A DNA stretch of 62,515 nt from Acaryochloris sp. CCMEE 5410 (GTDB lineage Bacteria > Cyanobacteriota > Cyanobacteriia > Thermosynechococcales > Thermosynechococcaceae). The notes below the pieces were generated by a model. The model saw nothing but the letters and a program-made list of their open reading frames with translations. It was not told where the DNA came from and did not search any database. Of this stretch, positions 44,616 to 55,500 are shown in pieces; within the stretch, counting starts at the first letter, position 1, and each line of letters begins with the position of its first letter. The translations under genes and the position numbers were made by a program. The DNA lies in the NCBI RefSeq assembly GCF_000238775.2, contig NZ_AFEJ02000007.1:1-62515 (forward strand), given 5' to 3'.

Positions 44616-47600
44616 ATGAAATACCCTATTTTGTTTTTCTGGATTCTTGTTGATAGCTTTATGCTATGCCTCTGTTCTCTCATAGATGTTGAAGCGCAAG
44701 TATTGCCTGATAATACACTTCCGCAGAATTCTAGAGTTATCAAAAAAGATAATTTAATCAAGATTGAGGGAGGTAGTCAAAGAGGGCAAAATCTATTCCA
44801 CAGCTTTAATAGCTTTTCAATTATAGATAACCAAACTGCTCATTTTAATAATTCTCTTTTTATCAAAAATATTTTCTCGCGTGTGACATCAAATAAAGCA
44901 TCTATGATTGATGGAACTCTAAAAACTAATGGAACAGCTAATCTTTTTTTTATTAATCCAAATGGAATTATTTTTGGTAGAAATTCTTCACTAGAAACTG
45001 GAGGATCTTTTTTTGGTAGTACAGCTAGCAGTATAATCTTTGATGATAATGCTCGTTTTAATACAATTAATCCAACGCAATCTCTGCTAACTATAAGTGC
45101 CCCCATTGGTTTACAGTTTGAAAAACCTTCTCAGGCGATCCGATATCAATCAACAATTACTCAAGGTCTGAATGAATTTGTAAATCCGATTAATAGAGGT
45201 TTACAAGTACCAGATGGTAAGACTCTAGCGCTACTCGGAGGTTCAGTTGATGTTTCAGGTGGTCTTATTTTTGCAGATAAAGGAAATATTGAGCTAGGAA
45301 GCCTTAATCAAGGAGAGCAGGTCCGATTAGTAACTCAGAATCAAGGTTGGAAAGTAGACTATTCCAACACTCTGAATTTCCAAGATATACTTTTTTCTGA
45401 ACGAGCTTTAGTTCGTTCTAATGGGGGAGATATCCAGATCAGAGGGAAAAATGTAGGCATTATTGGTGATGCACAGATAGTAAGTGTGGCTACACTAAAT
45501 CCAGGTGGAGATGTTTTCTTAAATGCTTCTCAGTCGTTAATAATGAGAGGTGCCGACACTCGGTTGGGTACTGAGAGCATTGGAACGGGTGATGCAGGTG
45601 ATGTGACAGTTGAGGCTAGAGAGATATTTATAAGTGAAGGGGCATTTATTGATGCTCTTCCCCTATCTTCAGGAGATGGAGGAGACTTAAAAATAAATGC
45701 GAATGATCTAGTTGAGCTAAGAGGAACAAGTCCTGATGGTTCAATTCCCAGTGGCTTATTTGCTGAAATAGGGCCACAGGTTGCTGGAAACAGCGGTAAT
45801 TTATCTATCAAGACGCGAAAGTTACGAATAATAGATGGAAGTCAGGTGTCAGTTGTTAATTCGGGGCTAGGAGATGCAGGGAACATATTTATCAATGCCT
45901 CAGATTTCGTGGAAATAGTCCAGGCAAAACGACCCGAAGTAGTTATCCCCACTGGTATATTTGCTCAAGTAATAAGTCAAGGAGATGGGGGTGGAATCTT
46001 CATAAAAACACAGAAATTTACCCTTCTCAATGGTGCCCAAGTTTCTACTGGTATTTTTGGTAGTGGAAAGGGTGGAGACATAAGTATCAAAGCATTAGAC
46101 TCAGTTAGATTAGTCGGATCAGCACAGTTTCTAGGTAGAGAATTTTCAAGTGGCCTTTTTTCTTTAGTTGAATTTGAAGGTACTGGCGATGCAGGGAATA
46201 TTTCCGTTGAGGCAAAACAGATATCTACTACAAGCGGAGCACAGATAACGACTAGTTCACGTAACATCGGTAATGCTGGCTCAATATCTCTAAAAGCTGA
46301 TTCTATTCTTTTTAGTGGAGCTGGCATTGAAAAAACAAGTGGTGCATTTGTTTCTGCACAACCAGGTTCGATTCGTGATGCTGGAGAGTTGAAAGTTACT
46401 GCAGATGATCTGACTGTTGAAAATTACGCTCAACTTTCTGCAATCAATTCTGGTATCGGTAATGGAGGTATTATCGCAATTGATGTAGATATCTTAAATA
46501 TTCGCGATGGAGGTAGAGTTAGAGCAACTTCTTTAGTTACTGAAAATGCTCCAACAAATAATAGAGGACCTGGCGGATCCATAATGATAAATGCGTCAAG
46601 CTCTGTGAATATATCAGGCAGCACTACCTTTGCGAATCAGGTGATAAACAGTACATTATCTACTGAAGCACAAGGCACTGGACGGGCTGGCGACATAACA
46701 GTTAATACGAGCAAACTGCTCGTAAACAATGGCGGCACCATTTCAGTATCCACATTAGAGTCAGGGAAAGCAGGTGAAATCAATATTAATGCGAATAATC
46801 TAGTATTTCTTTCTGGTGAAGCCAGTGGTGTATTCGCCAATACCACTGGTCAAGGTCGTGGAGGAGATATTAGCGTAATTACCGATCAATTCCATATCCA
46901 GGACAATGCCACTATCGATACACGCACTACTGCTAGTGGTATCGGTGGAAACATCTTTATAAAAGCAAATCGATTCGAAGCCACACAAAACGGCAGATTA
47001 TTAACTACAACTGCAGGTAAAAAAAGAGCTGGGAACATCACACTAGAGATTCGTGATGATTTGATCTTAAAAGGTCAGGGTAGCGGCTTATTTGCAAATA
47101 CTGGCCCCAACTCAAGTGGACCAGGCGGCAACATCTTCATCGATCCACGTACTGTTAGCATTCTAAATGGAGCAGGGATTGCTGTTGACAGCCAAGGCTC
47201 TGGGATCGGAGGAAATATTTTCCTTGAAGCTGGGAGACTTAATTTATCAAATCAAGCTTTTATCTCTGCCGAAACCTTGAATAGTCAAGGTGGAAATATT
47301 CGTTTGAATATAGCCAACTTGCTCCTGCTACAAGGTAGAAGTAATATTACAGCAACTGCTGGTCGCAACCAAAACAGCGGTGATGGCGGCAATATTGACA
47401 TCAACGCTTTACTTATAGCCGCTTTTCCAGATGAAAACAGCGATATATCCGCCAATGCCTTCACGGGGCGGGGGGGCAATGTCACTATCAATACTCAAGG
47501 TCTTTTTGGCCTCGAAGCCAGAGACGAACCTACTCCCTTGAGTGATATCACAGCAAGTTCTGAGTTTGGATTCAGTGGCGAAGTTACTTTAAATACCCCT

Positions 47601-47972
47601 GAAACGGATCCAGATCAAGGTTTAGTTGACTTACCTACAGGTCTAGTACGCCCACAGATAAACCAACGGTGTTCACCTGGTGCTCCTGTTGAATCATCCA
47701 GTAGCTTTATAAACAGCGGTCGAGGTGGCTTGCCACCTCGACCAAATGTGCCCAGTGACTCAATCACCATTTGGGAAGATCTACGCTCTCCCCCCCATTC
47801 CAAGGCCCTTCAGAAAACGGATCAGAACGAGGTACGAACTCGACCTAACAAGATACTGGAAGCGCAAGGATGGCGGAGAACGGCTACAGGCCAGATACAT
47901 TTAGTTTCTCAAGGGGCATCGACAACTGTACCCCAGGCAAATTTAACTGTCTGTTTACCAGCTGCTCAGTAA
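44616..47972 (+). CDS. Two-partner-secretion filamentous hemagglutinin-like adhesin (TpsA)
   Basis: 1118 residues. Signal peptide ending near VEAQ, then the TPS domain with its hallmark motifs NLFHSFNSFSI, GTANLFFINPNGIIFG and SFFGSTASS (about residues 50-160). This is followed by some 850 residues of repeated beta-helix units (GDAGDVTVEAREIFIS, GRGGDISVITDQFHI, GIGGNIFIKANRFE). The C-terminal segment (INQRCSPGAPVESSSS, GRGGLPPRPNVP) is typical of cyanobacterial TpsA proteins. It would be exported by a TpsB pore, and none is encoded in this window. The next gene, 18 bp on, is the TPR-CHAT gene. Confidence 0.92.
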   Translation: MKYPILFFWILVDSFMLCLCSLIDVEAQVLPDNTLPQNSRVIKKDNLIKIEGGSQRGQNLFHSFNSFSIIDNQTAHFNNSLFIKNIFSRVTSNKASMIDGTLKTNGTANLFFINPNGIIFGRNSSLETGGSFFGSTASSIIFDDNARFNTINPTQSLLTISAPIGLQFEKPSQAIRYQSTITQGLNEFVNPINRGLQVPDGKTLALLGGSVDVSGGLIFADKGNIELGSLNQGEQVRLVTQNQGWKVDYSNTLNFQDILFSERALVRSNGGDIQIRGKNVGIIGDAQIVSVATLNPGGDVFLNASQSLIMRGADTRLGTESIGTGDAGDVTVEAREIFISEGAFIDALPLSSGDGGDLKINANDLVELRGTSPDGSIPSGLFAEIGPQVAGNSGNLSIKTRKLRIIDGSQVSVVNSGLGDAGNIFINASDFVEIVQAKRPEVVIPTGIFAQVISQGDGGGIFIKTQKFTLLNGAQVSTGIFGSGKGGDISIKALDSVRLVGSAQFLGREFSSGLFSLVEFEGTGDAGNISVEAKQISTTSGAQITTSSRNIGNAGSISLKADSILFSGAGIEKTSGAFVSAQPGSIRDAGELKVTADDLTVENYAQLSAINSGIGNGGIIAIDVDILNIRDGGRVRATSLVTENAPTNNRGPGGSIMINASSSVNISGSTTFANQVINSTLSTEAQGTGRAGDITVNTSKLLVNNGGTISVSTLESGKAGEININANNLVFLSGEASGVFANTTGQGRGGDISVITDQFHIQDNATIDTRTTASGIGGNIFIKANRFEATQNGRLLTTTAGKKRAGNITLEIRDDLILKGQGSGLFANTGPNSSGPGGNIFIDPRTVSILNGAGIAVDSQGSGIGGNIFLEAGRLNLSNQAFISAETLNSQGGNIRLNIANLLLLQGRSNITATAGRNQNSGDGGNIDINALLIAAFPDENSDISANAFTGRGGNVTINTQGLFGLEARDEPTPLSDITASSEFGFSGEVTLNTPETDPDQGLVDLPTGLVRPQINQRCSPGAPVESSSSFINSGRGGLPPRPNVPSDSITIWEDLRSPPHSKALQKTDQNEVRTRPNKILEAQGWRRTATGQIHLVSQGASTTVPQANLTVCLPAAQ

Positions 47973-47990
47973 CCTAGCACCCTATAGGTC

Positions 47991-50780
47991 ATGGCTAAGC
48001 ACAAACTTTTCCAACCTTCAAATCACATCAAGCTGATCAAACAAGGAATACGTTTCGGAATTAGTTGTTTGCTAGGGCTTTGGATTGGAGTTTCAAGCCC
48101 TATACTCCTGGGTGATTTTTCGATCCAGGCTCAACAAACTCCAGCATTTAAACAGCTCCAAATTGGCACATCACACTACCAACGTAAGCAATATAATCAA
48201 GCCGCAACTGCTTGGGAGAAGGCTGCCCAGCAGTTTGCCAATCAAGGTGATTTGCTAAAGCAAAGTATGGCCTTGACCTATCTTTCACTCGCACAACAGC
48301 ATAGACAGCAGTGGTCTGCCGCCAAAACAACAATCACTCAGAGTCTCGAGCAGCTCCAGGATATTGAACCAAAACAACAATCATCTCAATGGTTACATCT
48401 CTATGCTCAGGCACATAATGCTTATGGTCGATTACAACAAGCTTTAGGACGCCCTGAACTTGCTTTAACTCATTGGCAACAAGCTACGCAATTTTACCAA
48501 GAACTAAATGATCCGGTAGGAGTTAGAGGAAGTTTAATCAATCAAGCCTTGGCACAGGAAGCAGCAGGATTATACCGGCCAGCTTGTAAAACTCTCATAC
48601 GTGCCATGAACCTTACGCTCTCATGTGATGTGGATGATGACTCAATTTTGACAGAGCTTCAACAGCAATTCATGGCTCATCCTGATCCTAAAATTCAGGT
48701 AATAGGTTTACGAAATCTTAGTAATGTATTGCGACAAATAGGGAGCCTTGCAAAATCACAATCCTTGCTAAAAATAAGCTTGGATCTCGTACTGCCCTTA
48801 CAATCTCCAGACCTCGAGAGTGCTATTTACTTAAGCCTTGCAGAAACTGAGAGAGCTTTATATCAACAGGCTCTCCAGCAGTCTTTGGAAGTAGGTGAGC
48901 TAAAGAATCAATCCCTGCTAAACGATTCCTTAGCACATTACGAGCAAGCCATACGTACTGCCCAGTTAGTTTCAAAAGCAGAGTTCAAACCTGCTACGCA
49001 ACTACTTGTCATCCAAGGACAACTTCAAACCTTGAGTCTACTTCTCGATTGGCAAACCAGCCTTGATTTCCCCCTGACCCAATCCTCATCCCAACCCCAA
49101 AAACTAGCCAAACAGATTCTTGATGGACCATTAGTTAATATGCCAGCTAGCAGAGCTGTCGTATACGCTCAACTTAATCTAGCAAAGAGTTTGTTCCGTC
49201 TTGGAAAAATTCAACCTTCAAAATCATGGAGTGAGCGAAGTATCCAATGGGTAACTACTGCACATCAGATGGCTGTGAAGTTGGACGATAACCGTGCAAC
49301 TTCTGAAGCCCATGGGCTTTTAGGTACTTTTTATCAGCAGAAAGCTTCCTATGTAAAAGCACAAGCTGAGACTGAAGCTGCTCTTTCAATTGCCCAAGCA
49401 ACACAGGCAAATGATTTAGCATATCAATGGCAATGGCAAATGGGTAAGATTCTGGATGCTCGGCAACAACCTCAACAAGCAATCCAATATTATCAATCAG
49501 CTATTCATACACTGCAAGGGCTCAGAAAAGACCTTGTCTTTCTTGCACCGGATGCCCAGCTCTCATTTCGAAATGGTGTTGAGCCTCTCTATCGGCAACT
49601 CGTCAATTTGCTTTTATCCTCTAATCCTGAAGCACAAAATTTGCAGCAAGCCCGGTCTGTAATTGATGCCTTACAGACTGTTGAAGTTGAAAACTTTCTA
49701 CTTCAAACCTGTACCAAAGATCAACTAACAGAGATTGATCAGCTTATCGATCGCACTGAGGTCAACACTGCATTTATTTACACCATTTTTCTCAATGATC
49801 AGTTGGGAGTCATCCTAAAACTGCCCCACTCTGATGAACTACAACTCCATACTATTTCTGTCACAAAAGAGACTTTTGATAGCACTTTAGTTGAACTTGC
49901 TAGAATACTGCAGTTCAAGCTACCATCACGACTCTCTAAAATTCAGTCAGCTTCAAATCCTATCTATGAATGGTTGATCGCTCCAATTGAAGAAGAACTC
50001 ATCAAAAATTAAATTAAAAATTTAGTATTTGTGCTGGATGGTCCTCTTCGTAACATCCCCATATCAGCACTTTATGATGGAAAGCAATTCCTGATAGAGA
50101 AATATGCCATTAGCACTAGCCCTGGCTTACAACTTCTGGGGCCAAAACCTTTGGATCGTCAGGCTTTACCCACATTGGTCGCAGGTTCCACGGATCCCAT
50201 GCCTGACTTAGGCCTTAAAAGTCTACCAAAGGTATTAGTTGAGATAAAAAAGATTGCTGCTACTTTGGCTAAAACCGATATCTTACTTAACCAAGCTTTT
50301 ACTCGTGATTCTCTTCAACGAAGTATTTTAGGTAAGCCAGCTCGAATTGTGCACATTGCTACACACGGACAGTTTAGTTCCCAGGCCAATCAGACCTATA
50401 TCGTATCCGGGATTGGTGATCGCATCAATATCAATCAACTCGGTGATATTCTCAATAACCGTGATCAAGCACAATCACAACCTATAGAGCTGTTATTCTT
50501 AAGCGCATGCCAAACTTTAAAGAGTGATCCACAAGCTGCGCTAGGCATGGCAGGGATGGCTGTGCAATCAGGTGCACGAAGCACTATTGCCTCGTTGTGG
50601 TATGCCGATGATGAAGCTAGCGCGGAGCTTGTTGGTAAATTCTATGAGCATTTAATTGATCCGAAAGTGGCAACAAAAGCTGAGGCACTCCGTCTTGCTC
50701 AACTTGACTTGATAAATAACCCCCGATTTAATTTACCTGTGTATTGGGCACCATATGTTCTGCTAGGTAATTGGCTTTAG
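47991..50780 (+). pseudogene. TPR-CHAT protein interrupted by one in-frame stop
   Basis: A signal/transmembrane segment (FGISCLLGLWIGVSSPILLG), then TPR repeats (about residues 45-540: YNQAATAWEKAAQQFANQGD, YVKAQAETEAALSIAQA), then a CHAT protease domain. TAA at 50010-50012 cuts the frame, but it continues unbroken to 50780. Reading through gives EELIKN-x-IKNLVFVLDGPLRNIPISALYDG, a normal CHAT start. The catalytic pair is H792 (HIATHGQFSS) and C840 (FLSACQTLKSD). One substitution such as AAA to TAA explains it. Read-through or an assembly error are alternatives. TPR-CHAT proteins commonly follow TPS adhesins in cyanobacteria. Confidence 0.9.
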
Positions 50781-51156
50781 TAAAATACTTGTACCTCCAA
50801 TAGGTAATGGTTGGATAGCAACTTTGATTACACTTTATCTAGTAATACAAATTACCCAGTTAAATGACCTGTATAGTTTGTCGAAATCGTTGAAGATAAG
50901 CCAATCATTGGAGTCAAACATTTCATCCCCACACGGAATTGGTATAAGTCATATTTTAGAAAGAAAAATTCCCCATATTAGGAGGGAGATTTGTTAGTAC
51001 CTATCAGATTACCGAAACACATTCAATGGAAATTTTTAGACAATCATTTTTTCAGCGGCCATAATAATTCTTCTCTTCAAGAATCGAAAACCATGTTGTA
51101 GCAGTATGGAGGGTGATCGATAGATTAGTATATTACTCATTACTCCACCAAAAGCA
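50781..51156. other. Intergenic region after the TPR-CHAT gene
   Basis: No supported gene. A minus-strand frame at 51036-51221 has no ribosome site and overlaps the small secreted ORF. Confidence 0.3.
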
Positions 51157-51354
51157 CTAGTAAGATGGAAAACACTGCGGCAAATTTGGTTTTGTTTTAC
51201 AAACAGGCGGATCACCATCAAAGGGGTCAGTATATGAATGCGCCTGTGCTGACTTGTTACTGCTAGCTAAAGTAAAAGCCCATATAAATATAATAAAAAT
51301 AAGAGCAGTCCTTGTTGCTTGATGAGTATAAGGATGTGTGAAAGTTATGATCAT
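51157..51354 (-). CDS. Small secreted peptide (65 aa)
   Basis: A hydrophobic N-terminal segment (TALIFIIFIWAFTLASSNKS) with AQA before a predicted cleavage, leaving a 26-residue tail that contains two cysteines (DPPVCKTKPNLPQCFPSY), possibly a disulfide. No family recognised and the ribosome site is weak, so it may not be real. Confidence 0.4.
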   Translation of the reverse strand: MIITFTHPYTHQATRTALIFIIFIWAFTLASSNKSAQAHSYTDPFDGDPPVCKTKPNLPQCFPSY

Positions 51355-51529
51355 GATGTCATATCCCTAATGATTGAAAAATTGGCAAAAAACTAGTTCA
51401 GTTTCGTAAATAACTCAGTCACTGAAGTAGCGTTTTATGCGAATCATTTGAAATTGGTTGTTATAGGGTTTTTAAATGCAGTATTAGTCGTTTGAGGCCT
51501 TAACCGAGACTGTTTAGAGTAATGCGTAA

Positions 51530-51567
51530 GGGGTTTGCGGAGCAATGGAGCAATAAACAATATTAAG
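51530..51567 (+). repeat. Stray Tn3-type terminal repeat (38 bp)
   Basis: GGGGTTTGCGGAGCAATGG to TAAG, 38 bp, matching the left end at 883-920 at 30 of 38 positions. It points like a left end. Similarity to Tn3 subterminal DNA continues weakly to about 51620 (AATTTTTACC). No transposase lies behind it. It is a remnant of a second, related element. Confidence 0.8.
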
Positions 51568-51744
51568 GCTGTAATCTTGACTCGACAACGCTTATAGGCC
51601 AATTTTTACCTCTTTACTATTTCTGCCCAGCTTAATTCCCAATTTTGGCCCAAGATTTGCCTCTGTGATTTATTCTGCGTAAACCGATATGGAGCAATAC
51701 TAACGTTACTACGGTATGTTATTACGTTCCAACATAAAATATGT
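51568..51744. other. Remnant DNA between the stray Tn3 end and IS6
   Basis: No ORF. It ends with AACATAAAATATGT, a half copy of the inverted repeat at 34161-34191, directly at the IS6 boundary. Confidence 0.45.
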
Positions 51745-52588
51745 GGTAGTGTCGCAAAAATAGGGTGTTGGCCTACTGTCAGTGGTAATCTGGGGGGCCA
51801 TGCTTCTTGTCTCTTCTGTCAATGAAAACTGCTGACCTATTCAAATGGCGTCATTATCAAGCTGAGATCATCCTGCTCAATGTCCGGTGGTATTGCCGCT
51901 ACCCCCTCAGCTATCGTCACCTAGAAGAGATGATGATGGAGCGGGGATTGGAAGTGGATCACAGCACCATTAATCGGTGGGTTCTCAAATATTCCCCTGA
52001 ATTGGACAAGCGCTGTCGTCGGCATCTCAAGCCGACCAATGACTCCTGGAGAGTTGACGAAACTTACGTCAAAATCCGCAAAAAGTGGCGCTACCTTTAT
52101 CGAGCGGTTGACTCTGACGGCTACACCCTCGACTTTTTACTCACAGCAAAGCGGGATGCCAAGGCTGCAAAGCGCTTTCTGACCAAAGCATTGAATGCGC
52201 TTCATACCCATGCACCTCGGGTGATCAATGTAGATAAAAATCCAGCGTATCCCCCTGCTGTGGAGCAGTTACAGGAAGAGGAACGGATCCCTGAAGGAGA
52301 AAAAATACGGCAGGTCAAATATCTCAACAATATAGTGGAGCAAGATCATAGAGGCATCAAACGTCTTGTGAATCCTGGCATGGGTTTTGGCTCGTTCAAT
52401 TCCGCCAGAAGAACTTTGAAGGGGTACGAAGCGATGAACATGATCCGCAAAGGTCAGATCAAAAATGTGGGCAAAGATGATCCAATGGGACAGATCTCTT
52501 TCATCAATCAAATCTTCGGAGTAGCAGCATAGTCTTGGATGAAACTCAGAGGAGTTTTGTACCTGGAAGCATTATTTGCGACACAACC
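51745..52588 (+). mobile_element. IS6-family insertion sequence (844 bp)
   Basis: Terminal repeats GGTAGTGTCGCAAAAATAGG and, inverted from the right, GGTTGTGTCGCAAATAATGC match at about 16 of 20. The flanking 8-mers (AAATATGT and ATCGCATC) differ, so there is no target duplication. That is what IS6 replicon fusion or adjacent deletion leaves. It removed the 5' part of the relaxase gene next to it. Confidence 0.85.
51822..52532 (+). CDS. IS6 family transposase
   Basis: 236 residues from ATG 51822. N-terminal zinc-finger-less HTH region (WYCRYPLSYRHLEEMMMERG, DHSTINRWV) and a DDE core: D (SWRVDETYVKI), D (VINVDKNPAY) and E (NIVEQDHRGIKRLVNPGM). The frame is intact, so the element may be active. 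It makes cointegrates, consistent with the lack of target duplication here. Confidence 0.92.
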   Translation: MKTADLFKWRHYQAEIILLNVRWYCRYPLSYRHLEEMMMERGLEVDHSTINRWVLKYSPELDKRCRRHLKPTNDSWRVDETYVKIRKKWRYLYRAVDSDGYTLDFLLTAKRDAKAAKRFLTKALNALHTHAPRVINVDKNPAYPPAVEQLQEEERIPEGEKIRQVKYLNNIVEQDHRGIKRLVNPGMGFGSFNSARRTLKGYEAMNMIRKGQIKNVGKDDPMGQISFINQIFGVAA

Positions 52589-55500
52589 ATCGCATCTATC
52601 AAACCAAGGATGCATTTGAGCTAGAAGGCTACAACCGTTCTGATGTCGAAGTCTTCAGCAAACGTCACCGGGCCATCGTCAAAGCGGTTCGGGATGAGGG
52701 GCTTGAAGTCACTCCAGAGAACAAGAAGCTGAAGGTACTCCCCACTCGCAAGGCTAAGCGGGGTGTCGGTAAAAAGCTCGAAATCATCCAAGACCACTGG
52801 CGAGAAGAAGCCCGCTCTCAAGGGGTTGGTCATCCAGTATTGGCTGAACCCTTGGCGGTAATGCCTGACCCAGACCGAGCCAGGTATGAGGTTGAGAGCG
52901 CTATTCGCCATTATGCAGAGTGGTCCTCCATCTTTGAGAAGGACGATATCTATGCCTATGTCTTCAAGACCCTCAAGCGTCAGGGCATGGCTATGGAACA
53001 GGTGGATGAGGCCATCAAGCAAAGCAAAGAACTGATCCCCGTTGAGCGTGGATTCACCACCGTCACTGCTGTTGAAGAAGAAGCCCAGATCCACCAGCGC
53101 TGGATGGAGGGCCAAGGTCAAGCTCAGCCAATGGTCGCTCATCCTTCCCTTTTGGGGATTAGCGTTGAGCTGAATGAAGACCAGGCCAAGGCCATACTCA
53201 ATACCCTCACTAGCACTGACCGTTATCAAATCTGGCAGGGCTTTCCAGGGGTGGGCAAGTCCCGAACCCTAGGGGTACTCAAGACTTTACTGAATGGGTC
53301 TGGCTTAAATATTCGGGGGTTCAGCCCCACGATTCCAGCGGCGAAGAAGCTCCAAGATGAGCTAGGCATCACGACCAACACCGTTGAGCATCTGGTTCTC
53401 CATCAAGTTGATGACAGCCCTAACCAAGTCTGGCTGATTGATGAATCGGGCATGATGAGCCGACGACAGATGAAGGTGATTCTGGAGAAGGCTGAACCCA
53501 TTGGGGCACAAGTCATCTTCGTGGGGGATGCAGGTCAAAACTCTTCAATTGAGGCGGGCAATCCCTTCAAGTTTATGCAGCGCAATGGAGCCACCACCCA
53601 CCGAATTGAGGAGATTGTTAGGCAAAAAGTTGATGTCCAGAAGCAAGCCGTTGAACTGATTGCTAGAGGCAGAGGAATTGCAGCACTAGAACTCCTCGAT
53701 GCCAATGGATATGTGATTGAGTCGGGCGATAAATATGAGATGGCCCAAGCCGCAGCGGATCAGTACCTCGCTCTCCCCCTCAAAGAACAAGAGGAAACCC
53801 TGATTATCGCTGGCACCAATGAGGAACGACTCGATACGGAGCAAGCCATTCGTAGAGGCGAGAAACAAGCGGGACGACTCGGGGAATCTAGCAAGATTGT
53901 TCAGCTCAAGTCCCGCAACTTGAGTATCGAGCAAAAGCGTCGGGTGGATTGGTATCGAAAAGGGGATTACGTTCGGCTATTGCAAACCTCCCGTTCCGCA
54001 TCCATCAAGCGGGGACAGCTCTACAAGGTGGAAGCACGAGAGGGAGATGAGCTGGTGGTATCTTCCTTTGGCGGTCGGCTCTATCGATTCAAACCCTCTA
54101 AATACAAACTAAAGGAGGTCTACAGTGCCCATAAGTTTGATGTGGCCGTTGGGGATAAGCTCAGATGGACGACAACTATCAAAGAGAACAACTGGATCAA
54201 CGGTCAGCAGCTCACGGTCACCGCCCTTGATGGTCTGAACATGAAAGTCAGGGACCACGAGGGACGTTCCCATGATGTACCACTGACACAACCGCTTGCC
54301 TTGGAATATGACCGGGTGTGGACATCCTACCGCTCCCAGAGTGGCACGAAGAAACGGACGATTGTCATCACCACGAATGACCGGACCTCTAGCCGAGAGC
54401 CGTTCCTCGTCGATATTTCTCGCCAAGAACATGAACTAACTGTCTACACCGAGAGCCTGAATAAACTCAGGAATCGGGTCGCCAAATCCAATACCCAAAA
54501 AAGTGCTTTAGATTTAATCGAGGGAACCTATGGACACCAACAATCAACAACAGAACGTCAACAATCAACAGCAGATCATCAACGAGCTTCGAATCCAACT
54601 CGGTCCACTCACGGACGCGATCACCATCCTGACCAATCAAGTCGAAGAGGTCCAAGCCCAGAACCAACATATCCTAGACGAGAACAGAGAACTCAAGTCC
54701 CAGGTCAGAGAACGGATCAACACCATCCCAATGGAAGTCAAAGCCGTTCTCAACCAGTTCATCCAGGAGTTCAAGGAGGCGATGGCATCCAAGAAACCCT
54801 CGGATATGAGCGAGTCGATCAAGGAACTCGCCAAGGCAATGGACAACTTAAGGATGAAAATCGAGGATACCAGCGTCTTGCAGTTGACGATGAGCGACAA
54901 GGTATTGGAGGCCGCAGAGGAGATCATGCAGATCAAGGACCAGCTCCCGCGACACGCCCCACCCAAGACAGTCGTTCAACAGAATGGGCATCAGCCTCCT
55001 CAGACTTAGCAAAACTGGTAAAGACATGGACCCAAAAGCAAGCGCTAGCTGAGAGTGGACTAGAGTCTCAATTGCTGAACCTCGCTCAACGGGTCGATGC
55101 CTTATGCCAAAGCTTAGAACCTAATTCCTTTAAAGGTCTAGGCGAATTGGCCGATCTTGCAAGGGAGCTGCAAGGACAAACAGCCCTCGCCCAGAACCTT
55201 ACTTATATTTCCCAATCCATTGACCAGATTGACCAGACTATCGAACAATCCTTAAGTCAGCAAAGGATTAGGGCCATTGCCGATTCCGTAGCGGAATGGC
55301 GAACGGGTCAGGAGCTGGCAAATGCCGTTACCGAAATGGTGGATGTCCTGACTCAGGGATCTGAAGGACTAGACCGGGCAATCATCCGACTCCAAGCGGG
55401 GATTGAGGCCACCCAATCTCTGGATGTCCAATTCCCAGCAATGGCTGAGTTGGTCGATGCCGTTCAAGATTGGCAAACTGAGGTGGAAGTCTCTGCAGTC

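Noticed and set aside
51036-51221. 61-codon minus-strand ORF
   Set aside because: It overlaps a better small secreted ORF and has no start signal.
54467-54966. Minus-strand ORFs across the nested-gene region (54467-54670, 54637-54966)
   Set aside because: Short, without ribosome sites. They mirror the coiled-coil codons of the plus-strand nested frame.
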